Assembly: GCA_050186955.1 (NCBI GenBank)
Contig: JBFWXZ010000058.1
Location: forward strand, 1-16,415
Direction: 5' to 3'
Length of the DNA: 16,415 bases
Source of the DNA: JACKJP01 sp050186955
GTDB lineage: Bacteria > Pseudomonadota > Alphaproteobacteria > Rhizobiales > Tepidamorphaceae
The notes under the pieces are model-generated. The model was not told the DNA's origin. It made no database searches and saw only the letters and a program-made list of their open reading frames with translations. Positions 1 to 7,330 of this stretch are shown one piece after another. Numbering within the stretch: the stretch's first letter is position 1; the number at the start of each line of letters is the position of its first letter. The position numbers and the translations under genes are program-made.

Positions 1-93
1 GCCGCAGCAGCAGGCCGGCGCGAGCTGGGCGCAGGCGGCGAAGGACCCACGGCCGATGGCGGCCCGCCCGGCGGACTTCCCGGCGAGCCGGTA
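1..93 (-). pseudogene. In-frame continuation of the symporter-kinase gene beyond the TAG stop
   Basis: Reading the same minus-strand frame past the TAG at 94-96 gives 31 open codons up to the window edge. They begin YRLAGKSA and later contain SFAA and AQLAPA. From memory of the family, a second Tyr is expected where the TAG sits (TAC to TAG is one base), followed by RLAG.SA, an alanine/leucine-rich helix and FAA.AQ.APA. Several other positions look changed in a clustered way: Gly-Arg where small or hydrophobic residues are usual, a lone Cys before AQLAPA, and three Cys codons where a Leu-rich run is expected. That pattern fits poor sequence at a contig end at least as well as true decay. Confidence 0.55.
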
Positions 94-1305
94 CTAGGCG
101 AAGCCGAGCAGCAGCACCGAGAGGATGACCAGCCGGCGGATGTTGAGGATGAGCTGCGGGATGTCGCCGCCCTCGGCGATGTGGACGCCGCGGCGGCGCA
201 GCATCAGCGGCACCACGATGTCGTTGCAGACCATGATCGCCAGCGCGACGGAGGCGACGATGACCATGGCGGTCGCCGCCGACAGGCCGCCGATGAAGAC
301 CAGCAGGGCGACCAGATCGGCGTTGGCCAGCATCGGCAGGGCGAGCAGGAACATGTCGGAATCGACGACGCCGGCGCCGAAGGTCAGCAGGCCGGCGATG
401 GCGATCGGCACGACGAAGACGTTGATGCCGATCAGGTAGAGCGGGAACAACCAGGCGGCGAGACGTATCTCGCGGGCCGAGTTGTTCTCGACGATGGCGA
501 CGTGGAACTGGCGCGGCAGCAGCAGGACGCAGACGAAGCTGAGATAGCACATCGTCATCCACCGCCCGCCGTCCAGCGTCCGGGTGAAGAGCGGCGTGAT
601 GACCTGGGTCGCCTCCGCCTTCGCCCACATGTCGCCGAAGCCGTCGAACATCGTATAGGTGACGAAGATGCCGGCGACGGTGAAGGCGAGGATCTTGACG
701 ATGGATTCCGCGGCGATGGCCAGCATCATGCCGTGCTGGTGCTCGGTGGCGTCGGCGTGGCGCGTCCCGAAGAGGATCGCGAATAGGGCGAGCGCGACGG
801 CGACGATCAGCGACAGGTCGGCGATCACCGGCGCGGTCGCGATGTATTCCTGGTTGCTGAGGTAGCCGGCCATGGTGGCGACCGAGGACGAGATCGCCTT
901 GAGCTGCAGCGCGATGTAGGGAATGACGCCGATGATGGCGATGACGGTTACGACGGCGGCGACCACCGGGCTCTTGCCGTAGCGCGCGGCGATGAAGTCG
1001 GCGATCGACGTCGTGTTCTGCTCCTTCGCCAGCCGCGCGACGCGGATGACCAGCGGGAAGCAGGCGGCGAGCATCAGGCCGGCGCCGATATAGATCGTCA
1101 GGAAGTCGAGGCCCGAGCTCGACGCCAGGCCGACTGATCCGAAGAAGGTCCATGAGGTGCAGTAGACGCACAGGCCGAGGGCGTAGATCAGCGGCCGGCC
1201 CTTGAGCCAGGCGCCGCGCTGGGCGGCGCGGTCGCCATAGGTCGCGACCGCGAAGAGCAGGGCGAGGTAGAGCACGGCCGTGAGGACGACGATCCAACCC
1301 TGCAA
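94..1305 (-). CDS. SSF-type sensor histidine kinase, N-terminal symporter part (interrupted, 3' end outside window)
   Basis: Multi-pass membrane protein of the sodium:solute symporter (SSF/SLC5) fold, of the type fused to a cytoplasmic histidine kinase (CbrA-like). The 403 visible residues hold about a dozen hydrophobic segments. Family marks are YCTSWTFFGSVG near residue 48, TTSIADFIAARYGKSP near 100, and LPRQFHVAIVENN near 265. Such proteins are usually around 1,000 residues, with PAS, HisKA and HATPase domains after the symporter; here a TAG at 94-96 ends the frame inside the transmembrane part. Codons beyond the stop still look like the family (see 1-93), so this is either a nonsense mutation or a base error. 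The start is a TTG (1303-1305) with GGAGG at 1316-1320; no ATG or GTG in frame fits better. It is divergent from the exonuclease-CBS-nucleotidyltransferase gene. The signal sensed is unknown. Confidence 0.8.
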   Translation of the reverse strand: MQGWIVVLTAVLYLALLFAVATYGDRAAQRGAWLKGRPLIYALGLCVYCTSWTFFGSVGLASSSGLDFLTIYIGAGLMLAACFPLVIRVARLAKEQNTTSIADFIAARYGKSPVVAAVVTVIAIIGVIPYIALQLKAISSSVATMAGYLSNQEYIATAPVIADLSLIVAVALALFAILFGTRHADATEHQHGMMLAIAAESIVKILAFTVAGIFVTYTMFDGFGDMWAKAEATQVITPLFTRTLDGGRWMTMCYLSFVCVLLLPRQFHVAIVENNSAREIRLAAWLFPLYLIGINVFVVPIAIAGLLTFGAGVVDSDMFLLALPMLANADLVALLVFIGGLSAATAMVIVASVALAIMVCNDIVVPLMLRRRGVHIAEGGDIPQLILNIRRLVILSVLLLGFA

Positions 1306-1438
1306 GGCGCTTCACCCTCCACCCGAGCGACACTGCGCTCCCGGCTTCTAGGATCACGTCATTCGCCGCGCCTTGTCCAGAAGCGCGGCTTCGCCACCGC
1401 CGCGATGATGCGCGCGCGGGGCCGCAGATTGTGGCACC

Positions 1439-3589
1439 ATGGATGCGTTCGCGACCGCGGGGGAGCCGATGGACCCGACCAAGCTCAACGCCACGCCGCT
1501 GATCTCGATCGACGCGGTGGCGCTCGACACCGAGACGACGGGGCTCGACACCAAGAGCGCCCGCATCATCCAGATCGGCGGGATCGCGCTGCGGCACCGG
1601 CAGATCGTCGAGGACGCGGTGTTCGACCAGCTCGTCGACCCCGGCGAGCCGATCCCGCCGCTTTCCACCGCGGTGCACGGCATCGAGGATGCCGCGGTCG
1701 CCGGCAAGCCGTCCTTCCCCGAGGTCGTCGGGGCGCTCGACGCCTTCGTCGGCGACCGGATCGTCATCGGCCATTCGGTGGGCTTCGACGTCGCGGTGCT
1801 CGCCAGCGAGCACGAGCGCGCGGGGCTGGCCTTCAAGCGGCCGCGCACGCTGGACACGGCGCTGCTGGCGCAGATCGCGCTGCCGAAGCTGCCCGACCAC
1901 TCGCTCGACATGCTGGCGCAGCGGCTCGGCGTCGAGATCGTCGGCCGCCACAGCGCGCTCGGCGATGCGCGGATGACGGCGGAGATATTCCTCGCCCTGA
2001 TCCCCCATCTCAGGCGGCGCAACATCCGCACGCTCGCCGAGGCCGAGGCGGCCTGCCGGGGCCTGACGCGGATCATCGACGAGCAGTACAAGGCGGGATG
2101 GGCGGAGCCTGTGGCCGGTCCGGACGCGACGCTGAGCGAGCGGGCGCTGGCGCGCCTCGACGCCTATCCCTACCGCCACCGCGTCGCCGAGATCATGAGC
2201 AAGCCGCCGATCGGCACCGCGCCGGCGACGAGCATCGGCGAGGCGCTGTCGATGCTGGCCTCGAAGCGTATCAGTGCCCTGATTGTCAGCGACGACCCGG
2301 CCTTCGCGGCGGCGAAATCGGGGATCGTCACCGAGCGCGACCTGCTGCGCCGGCTCGCCCGCGACGGCGCCGGCGCCTTCTCGACGCCGGTCGGCGAGAT
2401 CGCCTCGAAGCCGCTCGAATGCATCTTCGAGGACGCCTTCCTCTATCGCGCCATCGGGCGGATGACGCGGCTGAACGTGCGTCACCTCGCCGTGCAGAAC
2501 GAGCAGCGGCGCATCGTCGGCATCCTGACGCAGCGCGACCTGCTGCGGCTGCGCTCGACCGACGCCATATCGCTCGGCGACGAGATCGACACCGCGCGCG
2601 ACACCAGCGAGCTCGGCATCGCATGGGCGAAGATCCCATCGGTTGCCGCCGGCCTCGTCGCCGAGGGCACCAAGGGGCGCGAGATCGCCGCCATCGTCAG
2701 CCGCGAGCTCTGCGCGATGACGCGCCGCGCCGCCGAACTGGCCGAAGCGCGGATGCAGAAGGACGGCCTCGGCGGCGCGCCGGTCCCCTACGCGCTGCTC
2801 GTGCTGGGCTCGGGCGGGCGCGGCGAAAGCATGCTGGCGCCGGACCAGGACAACGCCATCGTCCATGCCGACACCGCCGACCCGGAGGCGACCGACCGCT
2901 GGTTCGAGGAGTTCGGCAAGCGCGTCGCGGCGACGCTGAACGCCGTCGGCATTCCCTACTGCAAGGGCGGGATCATGGCGTCGAACCCGGCCTGGCGGCA
3001 TTCGATCTCCGACTGGGAAAAGCAGGTTAGCGCGTGGATCCGGCGCTCCAAGCCGGAGGACCTGCTGAATGTCGACATCTTCTTCGACTTCCGCGCCGTG
3101 CACGGCGACGCCTCGCTGGCGCAGCGGCTGTGGAACTTCGCCTATGCGCAGGCGCGCGGCCAGGTGAACTTCACCCAGGCGCTGGCGCTGCAGATCGGCG
3201 ACTACAGGCCGCCGCTGACGCTGTTCGGCAATCTGCGCACCGAAAGCGGCCGCGTCGACCTGAAGAAGGGCGGCCTTTTCCCGATCGTGGCGATCGCACG
3301 CGCGCTGTCGATCCGCCACCACGTGCTGGAGCGCTCCACCCTCGGGCGGCTGCAGGGGCTGGCGGCGCTGGAGATCGGCAGCCAGACCGACCTGATCCGG
3401 CTGATGGAGGCGCAGGCGAGCCTCATGGACATCGTCGTCCGCCAGCAGCTCGGCGACATCGAAAGCGGCCTGCCGCCGACCAATTCGGTCGATCCCAAGG
3501 CCTTCGGCGACACCGAGGCGGCGCGGCTTCGCGAGGTCCTCTCGGGGCTCTCCCACATCGGCGACACGGCGCGCGACCTGATGAGCTGA
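1439..3589 (+). CDS. DEDDh exonuclease / CBS pair / DUF294 nucleotidyltransferase fusion
   Basis: A 716-residue soluble protein with three parts. Residues about 25-190 form a DnaQ-like 3'-5' exonuclease with all DEDDh residues visible: D30 and E32 (DTETTG), D117 (GHSVGFD), H171 and D176 (HSALGDAR). Residues about 245-370 carry two CBS motifs (each with [TE]RDLLR), an adenine-nucleotide-binding regulatory module. Residues about 400-540 form a GlnD-like nucleotidyltransferase (DUF294) with GSGGRGE at 457-463 and DQDNA at 469-473, followed by its C-terminal helical domain. Related CBS-DUF294 and exonuclease proteins are known beside acetate-permease-like symporters and SSF sensor kinases, which matches the divergent neighbour here. 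The ATG at 1469 (residue 11) is an alternative start with GGGGAG just upstream; the 1439 start has no clear ribosome site. The target of the transferase and the role of the nuclease are unknown. Confidence 0.9.
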   Translation: MDAFATAGEPMDPTKLNATPLISIDAVALDTETTGLDTKSARIIQIGGIALRHRQIVEDAVFDQLVDPGEPIPPLSTAVHGIEDAAVAGKPSFPEVVGALDAFVGDRIVIGHSVGFDVAVLASEHERAGLAFKRPRTLDTALLAQIALPKLPDHSLDMLAQRLGVEIVGRHSALGDARMTAEIFLALIPHLRRRNIRTLAEAEAACRGLTRIIDEQYKAGWAEPVAGPDATLSERALARLDAYPYRHRVAEIMSKPPIGTAPATSIGEALSMLASKRISALIVSDDPAFAAAKSGIVTERDLLRRLARDGAGAFSTPVGEIASKPLECIFEDAFLYRAIGRMTRLNVRHLAVQNEQRRIVGILTQRDLLRLRSTDAISLGDEIDTARDTSELGIAWAKIPSVAAGLVAEGTKGREIAAIVSRELCAMTRRAAELAEARMQKDGLGGAPVPYALLVLGSGGRGESMLAPDQDNAIVHADTADPEATDRWFEEFGKRVAATLNAVGIPYCKGGIMASNPAWRHSISDWEKQVSAWIRRSKPEDLLNVDIFFDFRAVHGDASLAQRLWNFAYAQARGQVNFTQALALQIGDYRPPLTLFGNLRTESGRVDLKKGGLFPIVAIARALSIRHHVLERSTLGRLQGLAALEIGSQTDLIRLMEAQASLMDIVVRQQLGDIESGLPPTNSVDPKAFGDTEAARLREVLSGLSHIGDTARDLMS

Positions 3590-3629
3590 CCGACATCCGC
3601 CCGGTGCTGGAAAGGCGGCGGAATCACTT

Positions 3630-3635
3630 TATTAT
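3630..3635 (+). promoter_or_regulatory. Possible -10 element of mscL
   Basis: TATTAT sits in the only AT-rich patch of the 118-bp gap before mscL. No good -35 hexamer lies 16-18 bp upstream (CTGGAA is the best at 17 bp), so this is a weak call. It would give a leader of about 65 nt. Confidence 0.25.
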
Positions 3636-3707
3636 GTCGGCGCCGACGGCTCTCGCGGATGCGATCCGGCCAAGGCGATCAAACGCATCAGGGCGGAGGA
3701 TTCGAGT

Positions 3708-4130
3708 ATGTCGATCGGTTCGGAGTTCAAGGAATTCATCGCGCGCGGCAACGTCATGGACCTCGCCGTCGGCGTGATCATCGGCGGCGCTTTCGGCACC
3801 ATCGTGAAGTCGCTCACCGACGACGTCATCATGCCGGTCGTCGGCGCGATCTTCGGCGGGTTCGACTTCAGCAACTACTTCCTGCCGCTGAGCGGCGGCG
3901 TCGATGCGCCGACGCTCGAGGCGGCACGCGAGCAGGGATCGGTGCTCGCCTATGGCAGCTTCGTCACGTCGATCGTGAACTTCCTGATCCTCGCCTGGAT
4001 CATCTTCCTGATGGTCAAGGGCGTGAACACGCTGCGCCGCAAGGAGGAGCCCGCGCCGGCGGCGCCGCCGGCGCCGACGAAGGACCAGGAGCTGCTGGGC
4101 GAAATCCGCGATCTTCTGAAGAAGAAGTGA
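3708..4130 (+). CDS. mscL: Large-conductance mechanosensitive channel MscL
   Basis: Inner-membrane homopentameric channel that opens under membrane tension and releases small solutes during hypo-osmotic shock. The 140 residues match the family's usual length. The N-terminal amphipathic stretch (FKEFIARGNVMDLAVG) leads into pore helix TM1 (about 16-44, VGVIIGGAFGTIVKSL, then DDVIMP). A periplasmic loop follows with FSNYFLPL, then TM2 (about 82-104, SFVTSIVNFLILAWIIFLMV) and a charged C-terminal bundle after a Pro/Ala linker (TKDQELLGEIRDLLKKK). The ATG is preceded by GGCGGAGGA with good spacing. It lies alone between the exonuclease fusion and an aminotransferase and is closed by a strong terminator, so it is probably monocistronic. 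Confidence 0.97.
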   Translation: MSIGSEFKEFIARGNVMDLAVGVIIGGAFGTIVKSLTDDVIMPVVGAIFGGFDFSNYFLPLSGGVDAPTLEAAREQGSVLAYGSFVTSIVNFLILAWIIFLMVKGVNTLRRKEEPAPAAPPAPTKDQELLGEIRDLLKKK

Positions 4131-4158
4131 CGCGGACCGCCTTGCTATCCCAGAAATC

Positions 4159-4190
4159 GCGCCCCGGTTTTCGCCGGGGCGTTCGTTTTT
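4159..4190 (+). terminator. Rho-independent terminator after mscL
   Basis: GCCCCGG at 4161-4167 pairs with CCGGGGC at 4174-4180 around a TTTTCG loop. One more C-G pair (4160/4181) extends the stem, and a TTTTT run follows at 4186-4190. It lies 29 bp after the mscL stop and ends just before the aminotransferase gene, separating the two units. Confidence 0.85.
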
Positions 4191-4215
4191 GACCGCTCTG
4201 CCCGGGAACGAGCCG

Positions 4216-5382
4216 ATGGATCTGTCGCAATCGCTCAGCCGCAACGCCCTCGACGCGCCGGAAAGCGGCATCGTCGAGGTGATGAACTACGGCCGGGGCC
4301 GCCCCGGCATGATCCCGCTGTGGGCGGGCGAAGGTGACCTGCCGACGCCGGCCTTCATCGGCGAGGCGGCGGCGCGCGCCCTCGCCGAGGGCGAGACCTT
4401 CTACACCTGGCAGCGCGGCCTGCCCGAGCTCCGCCAGGCGCTCGCCGACTATCACGCCCGCCTCTACGGCAGGCCGTTCGATCCCGAGCGCTTCTATGTG
4501 ACGGGCTCGGGGATGCAGTCGATCCGCATCGCCATCGACCTCGTGGCGGCGGCCGGCGACGAGATCGTGCTGCCGACGCCGGCATGGCCGAACCTGTCGG
4601 CGGCCTGCGGCGTCACCGGCGTGACGCCGGTGGAGGTGCCCATCGCGCTCGGCAATCAGGGATGGAAGCTCGACCTCGACCGGCTGTTCGACGCCTGCGG
4701 ACAGCATACGCGGGCGCTGTTCATCAACTCGCCGGCCAACCCCACCGGCTGGACGATGACGCGCGACGAGGCGCAGGCGATCCTCGATTTCGCGCGCGCC
4801 CGCAAGCTGTGGATCATCGCCGACGAGATCTACGCGCAATTCTACTATCACGGCCGCCGGGCGCCCTCCTTCCACGACGTGGCGGAGGCGGACGACCGCA
4901 TCATCTTCGTCAACTCGTTCTCCAAGAACTGGGCGATGACCGGCTGGCGCGTCGGCTGGCTGTCGCTGCCGGCGAGCCTCGGCCAGACGGTCGAGAACCT
5001 CATCCAGTATTCGACGTCGGGGGTCGCTGCCTTCATGCAGCGCGGGGCGATAGCCGCCCTCAACGAGGGCGACGCGACGGTGGCGGAGATGGTCGAGCGG
5101 GCGCGCAGGGGCCGCGAGATCTGCTGCGGCGCGCTGGAATCGACCGGCAGGGCGCGCTTCGCCTGGCCGGACGGCGCGTTCTACCTGTTCTTCGGCATCG
5201 AGGGCGAGAGCGACACCAGCCGGCTCGGCCTCCGGCTCGTCGACGAGGCCAATATCGGGCTCGCCCCGGGCAGCGCCTTCGGCAAGGGCGGGGACGGCTA
5301 TCTGCGGCTCTGCTTCCTGCGCCGCGCCGACCAGCTCGAAGAGGCGATGGAGCGGCTCACGAAGTGGATCGCCGGCCGCTAG
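4216..5382 (+). CDS. Pyridoxal-phosphate aminotransferase, class I/II (aspartate/aromatic type)
   Basis: Cytoplasmic fold-type I aminotransferase of 388 residues. PLP-binding and catalytic features are visible: SGMQS (98-102) near the phosphate site, SPANPTGW with N175, ADEIY with D203 and Y206, Schiff-base lysine K237 in SFSKNWAMTGWR, and carboxylate-binding R364 in GYLRLCF. The N-terminal LWAGEGDLPTP and FYTWQRGLPELR are typical of aspartate/aromatic/methionine-type enzymes, but the amino-acid substrate cannot be read from sequence. The ATG at 4216 was preferred over a TTG at 4189 because that TTG lies inside the T-run of the mscL terminator. The upstream ribosome site is weak. The gene is convergent with arsC, 20 bp away. 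Confidence 0.9.
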   Translation: MDLSQSLSRNALDAPESGIVEVMNYGRGRPGMIPLWAGEGDLPTPAFIGEAAARALAEGETFYTWQRGLPELRQALADYHARLYGRPFDPERFYVTGSGMQSIRIAIDLVAAAGDEIVLPTPAWPNLSAACGVTGVTPVEVPIALGNQGWKLDLDRLFDACGQHTRALFINSPANPTGWTMTRDEAQAILDFARARKLWIIADEIYAQFYYHGRRAPSFHDVAEADDRIIFVNSFSKNWAMTGWRVGWLSLPASLGQTVENLIQYSTSGVAAFMQRGAIAALNEGDATVAEMVERARRGREICCGALESTGRARFAWPDGAFYLFFGIEGESDTSRLGLRLVDEANIGLAPGSAFGKGGDGYLRLCFLRRADQLEEAMERLTKWIAGR

Positions 5383-5402
5383 AGCGGTTCACGGTCTGAG
5401 CG

Positions 5403-5744
5403 TCAGAGAACCTTCAGCACGCTCTCCGGCGGGCGTCCGATGGCCGCGCCCTTGGGCCCGAAGACGACGGGACGCTCGATCAGCACCGGGTGCTTGACCA
5501 TCGCGGCGATGAGCTCGCCGTCGGGCCTGCCGGCGAGGCCGAGCTCGCCGAAGGCCTTCTCGCCGCGCCGCACCAGGCCCTCGGCGCCGATATCGAGCTG
5601 CTTCAGCGCCTTCGCGATCTCGCCCGCCGAGGGCGGGTCCTGGAGATAGAGACGGACGACCGGCTCGACGCCCCTGTCGCGCAGCAGCTGCAGCGTCTCG
5701 CGCGACTTCGAGCAGCGCGGATTGTGCCAGATGGTGACGGCCAT
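5403..5744 (-). CDS. arsC: Arsenate reductase, glutaredoxin-dependent type (ArsC family)
   Basis: A 113-residue thioredoxin-fold protein. The catalytic Cys is C11 in HNPRCSKSRETL, and the three arginines expected for oxyanion binding are present: R59/R60 in LVRRGEKAF, R91 in IERPVV and R104 in IGRPPESV. The family reduces arsenate to arsenite using glutathione and glutaredoxin. It is the last gene of the DUF952-pyrD-arsC operon: its ATG is 11 bp past the pyrD stop, and its GAGGAG ribosome site overlaps that TGA. No arsenite efflux gene (arsB/acr3) or arsR lies in the window, so a role in arsenic resistance is not shown by context; many chromosomal homologues of this kind are uncharacterised. 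The frame extends upstream through pyrD without a better start. Confidence 0.88.
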   Translation of the reverse strand: MAVTIWHNPRCSKSRETLQLLRDRGVEPVVRLYLQDPPSAGEIAKALKQLDIGAEGLVRRGEKAFGELGLAGRPDGELIAAMVKHPVLIERPVVFGPKGAAIGRPPESVLKVL

Positions 5745-5755
5745 TGCGGGGCTCC

Positions 5756-6841
5756 TCACGGCTTGCGGGCGGCCCATTCGTTGACGCCGCTCGAGGTTAT
5801 GTCGGCGACCCGCCTGACGCCCTCCCGGCGCATTCTCGCGGCGATGCCCGACACGATATCGGCGGCGAGCCCGATGCCGCCATAGACGAGAGCGGAGTAG
5901 ATCTGCAGCAGATTGGCGCCGGCGCGCAGCTTCTCCCACGCCGAATCGGCGGAGTGGATGCCGCCGACGCCGATGATCGGAAGGTCGTTGCCGACGAGCT
6001 GGCGCATACGCGCGAGGATCACCGTCGAGCGGTTGAAGAGCGGCTTGCCGGACAGGCCGCCCGCCTCGTCGCGCATCGGCGAGACGAGGCCGTCGCGCTC
6101 CAGCGTGGTGTTGGAGATGACGAGGCCGTCGACGCCGCCGCGCAGGAAGACGCCGGCCATGATCTCGAGGTCGGCGTTGAGCAGGTCGGGAGCGATCTTG
6201 ACCAGCACCGGCACGCGGCGGCCGTGGGTGAGCGCCATCTCGTCGCGCGCCTCGACGATCCGCGACAGGAGGTCGGCGAGCGCCGCCTCGTGCTGGAGGT
6301 CGCGCAGGCCCGGCGTGTTGGGCGAGGAGATGTTGGCGGTGAAGTAGGACGCGACATGGGCGAAAGCCCTCACCCCGGCGACATAGTCGGCGGTGCGGTC
6401 CTCGCTGTCCTTGTTGGCGCCGATATTGACGCCGAGCACGCCGCGCGGCCGGTTCCGCGTCAGCCGGGCGAGCGCCGCGGCATGGCCCTCATTGTTGAAG
6501 CCGAGCCGGTTGATGACGCCCTCGTCGGCGGGCAGCCGGAAGAGCCTCGGGCGCGGATTGCCCGGCTGCGGGCGCGGCGTGAGGGAGCCCGCCTCGGCGA
6601 AGCCGAAGCCGATGGCGAGCAGCGCTGCGGACGCCTGCGCGTTCTTGTCGAAACCCGCCGCCATGCCGAGCGGGTTCGGGAAGTCGAGATCCCAGAAGCG
6701 CTGCGAGACGAGCGGATCGGACGCGATGACGCCGCGCGGATAGAGCCCCGCCTCGAGGGCGCGGATGGTCAGCCCGTGCGCCTTTTCGGCGTCGAGCGCC
6801 ATCAGGAAGGGCTGGGCGAGGCGCGACAGGCCGCCGATCAT
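5756..6841 (-). CDS. pyrD: Dihydroorotate dehydrogenase (quinone), class 2
   Basis: FMN enzyme of pyrimidine synthesis that oxidises dihydroorotate to orotate and passes electrons to membrane quinone. The 361 residues fit class 2. The N-terminal segment LSRLAQPFLMALDAEKAHGLTIRAL is the membrane-associating quinone-tunnel helix region. Family motifs include PNPLGMAAGFDKNA (56-68), NRLGFNNEG (111-119), GVNIGANK (137-144), NISSPNTPGLR with the catalytic serine at 172-173, LVKIAPDL (213-220), ISNTT (242-246), GGLSGKPL (261-268) and VGGI (292-295). Its ATG overlaps the TGA of the upstream DUF952 gene (ATGA), pointing to translational coupling. The longer open frame to 7141 is only the out-of-frame shadow of that gene. 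Confidence 0.97.
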   Translation of the reverse strand: MIGGLSRLAQPFLMALDAEKAHGLTIRALEAGLYPRGVIASDPLVSQRFWDLDFPNPLGMAAGFDKNAQASAALLAIGFGFAEAGSLTPRPQPGNPRPRLFRLPADEGVINRLGFNNEGHAAALARLTRNRPRGVLGVNIGANKDSEDRTADYVAGVRAFAHVASYFTANISSPNTPGLRDLQHEAALADLLSRIVEARDEMALTHGRRVPVLVKIAPDLLNADLEIMAGVFLRGGVDGLVISNTTLERDGLVSPMRDEAGGLSGKPLFNRSTVILARMRQLVGNDLPIIGVGGIHSADSAWEKLRAGANLLQIYSALVYGGIGLAADIVSGIAARMRREGVRRVADITSSGVNEWAARKP

Positions 6842-7194
6842 GCGAGGCGCTCCGGCAGCGGGCCCGCCGATCCCATCGGCAGGCTGGCGCGCCAGGCGAT
6901 ATGCGTCAGGTCGAGATCGCCGTAGAGATGCGGGAAGAGCGCGCCGCCGCGCGAGGTCTCCCAGCGCAGCGCGTCGCCGAGGGCCCGCGCCGGAACGGCA
7001 AGCAGCTCGAGGTCGCGCTCGCCGGCGAAGTGGCGCTCCAGCGTGCCGGGAAGCTGCTCGGCGGTCGAAAAATGGATGAAGCCGTCGCGCCTGTCGTCGG
7101 ACGAGCCGGAGAACCGGCCGGCGGCGCGCGCCGACTGCCATTCCGGCGCCCGGAGCACCTTGTAGATCGTCGATTTATCCGCCGCGCGCGGCAT
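6838..7194 (-). CDS. DUF952 family protein
   Basis: A 118-residue soluble protein matching the DUF952 family: STIYKVLRAPEW at the start, DGFIHFSTAEQLPGT in the middle (residues 38-51), LELLAVPARALGDALRWE, and FPHLYGDLDLTHIAWRASLP near the end. The biochemical role of the family is unknown; the conserved HFS and FPH.YG motifs suggest a small-molecule or nucleotide binding fold. It is the first gene of the operon with pyrD and arsC and overlaps pyrD by 4 bp, so it is probably co-translated with an enzyme of pyrimidine synthesis. The start is the only ATG in frame at the conserved N-terminus; the ribosome site is weak. Confidence 0.85.
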   Translation of the reverse strand: MPRAADKSTIYKVLRAPEWQSARAAGRFSGSSDDRRDGFIHFSTAEQLPGTLERHFAGERDLELLAVPARALGDALRWETSRGGALFPHLYGDLDLTHIAWRASLPMGSAGPLPERLA

Positions 7195-7224
7195 GTCCGT
7201 GCATCCAACCGATTCAGGGGCGAA

Positions 7225-7252
7225 GACCCTATCCCATCGCCTGCCCGGCGCA
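7225..7252 (-). promoter_or_regulatory. Possible promoter of the DUF952-pyrD-arsC operon
   Basis: On the minus strand TTGCGC (7252-7247) is followed after 16 bp by TAGGGT (7230-7225). Each hexamer matches the sigma-70 consensus only partly. It lies 30 bp upstream of the DUF952 start codon. Offered as the best visible candidate only. Confidence 0.25.
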
Positions 7253-7291
7253 AATCGGGCTCTGGCGGTATCGGCGAATCCATGGCATAGT

Positions 7292-7314
7292 TTGCAGGAA
7301 TATATTCCGTGCAA
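7292..7314. promoter_or_regulatory. Inverted repeat upstream of the S24 repressor gene (candidate operator)
   Basis: The 12-bp perfect palindrome GGAATATATTCC (7297-7308) is flanked by TTGCA (7292-7296) and TGCAA (7310-7314), offset by one extra G at 7309. Its right edge is 16 bp before the repressor ATG, so bound protein would cover the promoter or early leader. This is the most AT-rich patch of the divergent region between the DUF952 operon and the repressor. Autoregulation by the S24 repressor is inferred from position; the motif does not look like the alphaproteobacterial LexA box (GTTC-N7-GTTC). Confidence 0.6.
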
Positions 7315-7330
7315 GGCACGCGGAAGGCCG

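Noticed and set aside
1405..3030. 541-codon plus-strand frame overlapping the exonuclease fusion
   Set aside because: It is Arg/Ala/Gly-rich shadow translation of the real frame; the 1439-3589 frame has full catalytic motifs.
4189..4191. TTG start for the aminotransferase
   Set aside because: It lies in the T-run of the mscL terminator, and the ATG at 4216 matches the family N-terminus.
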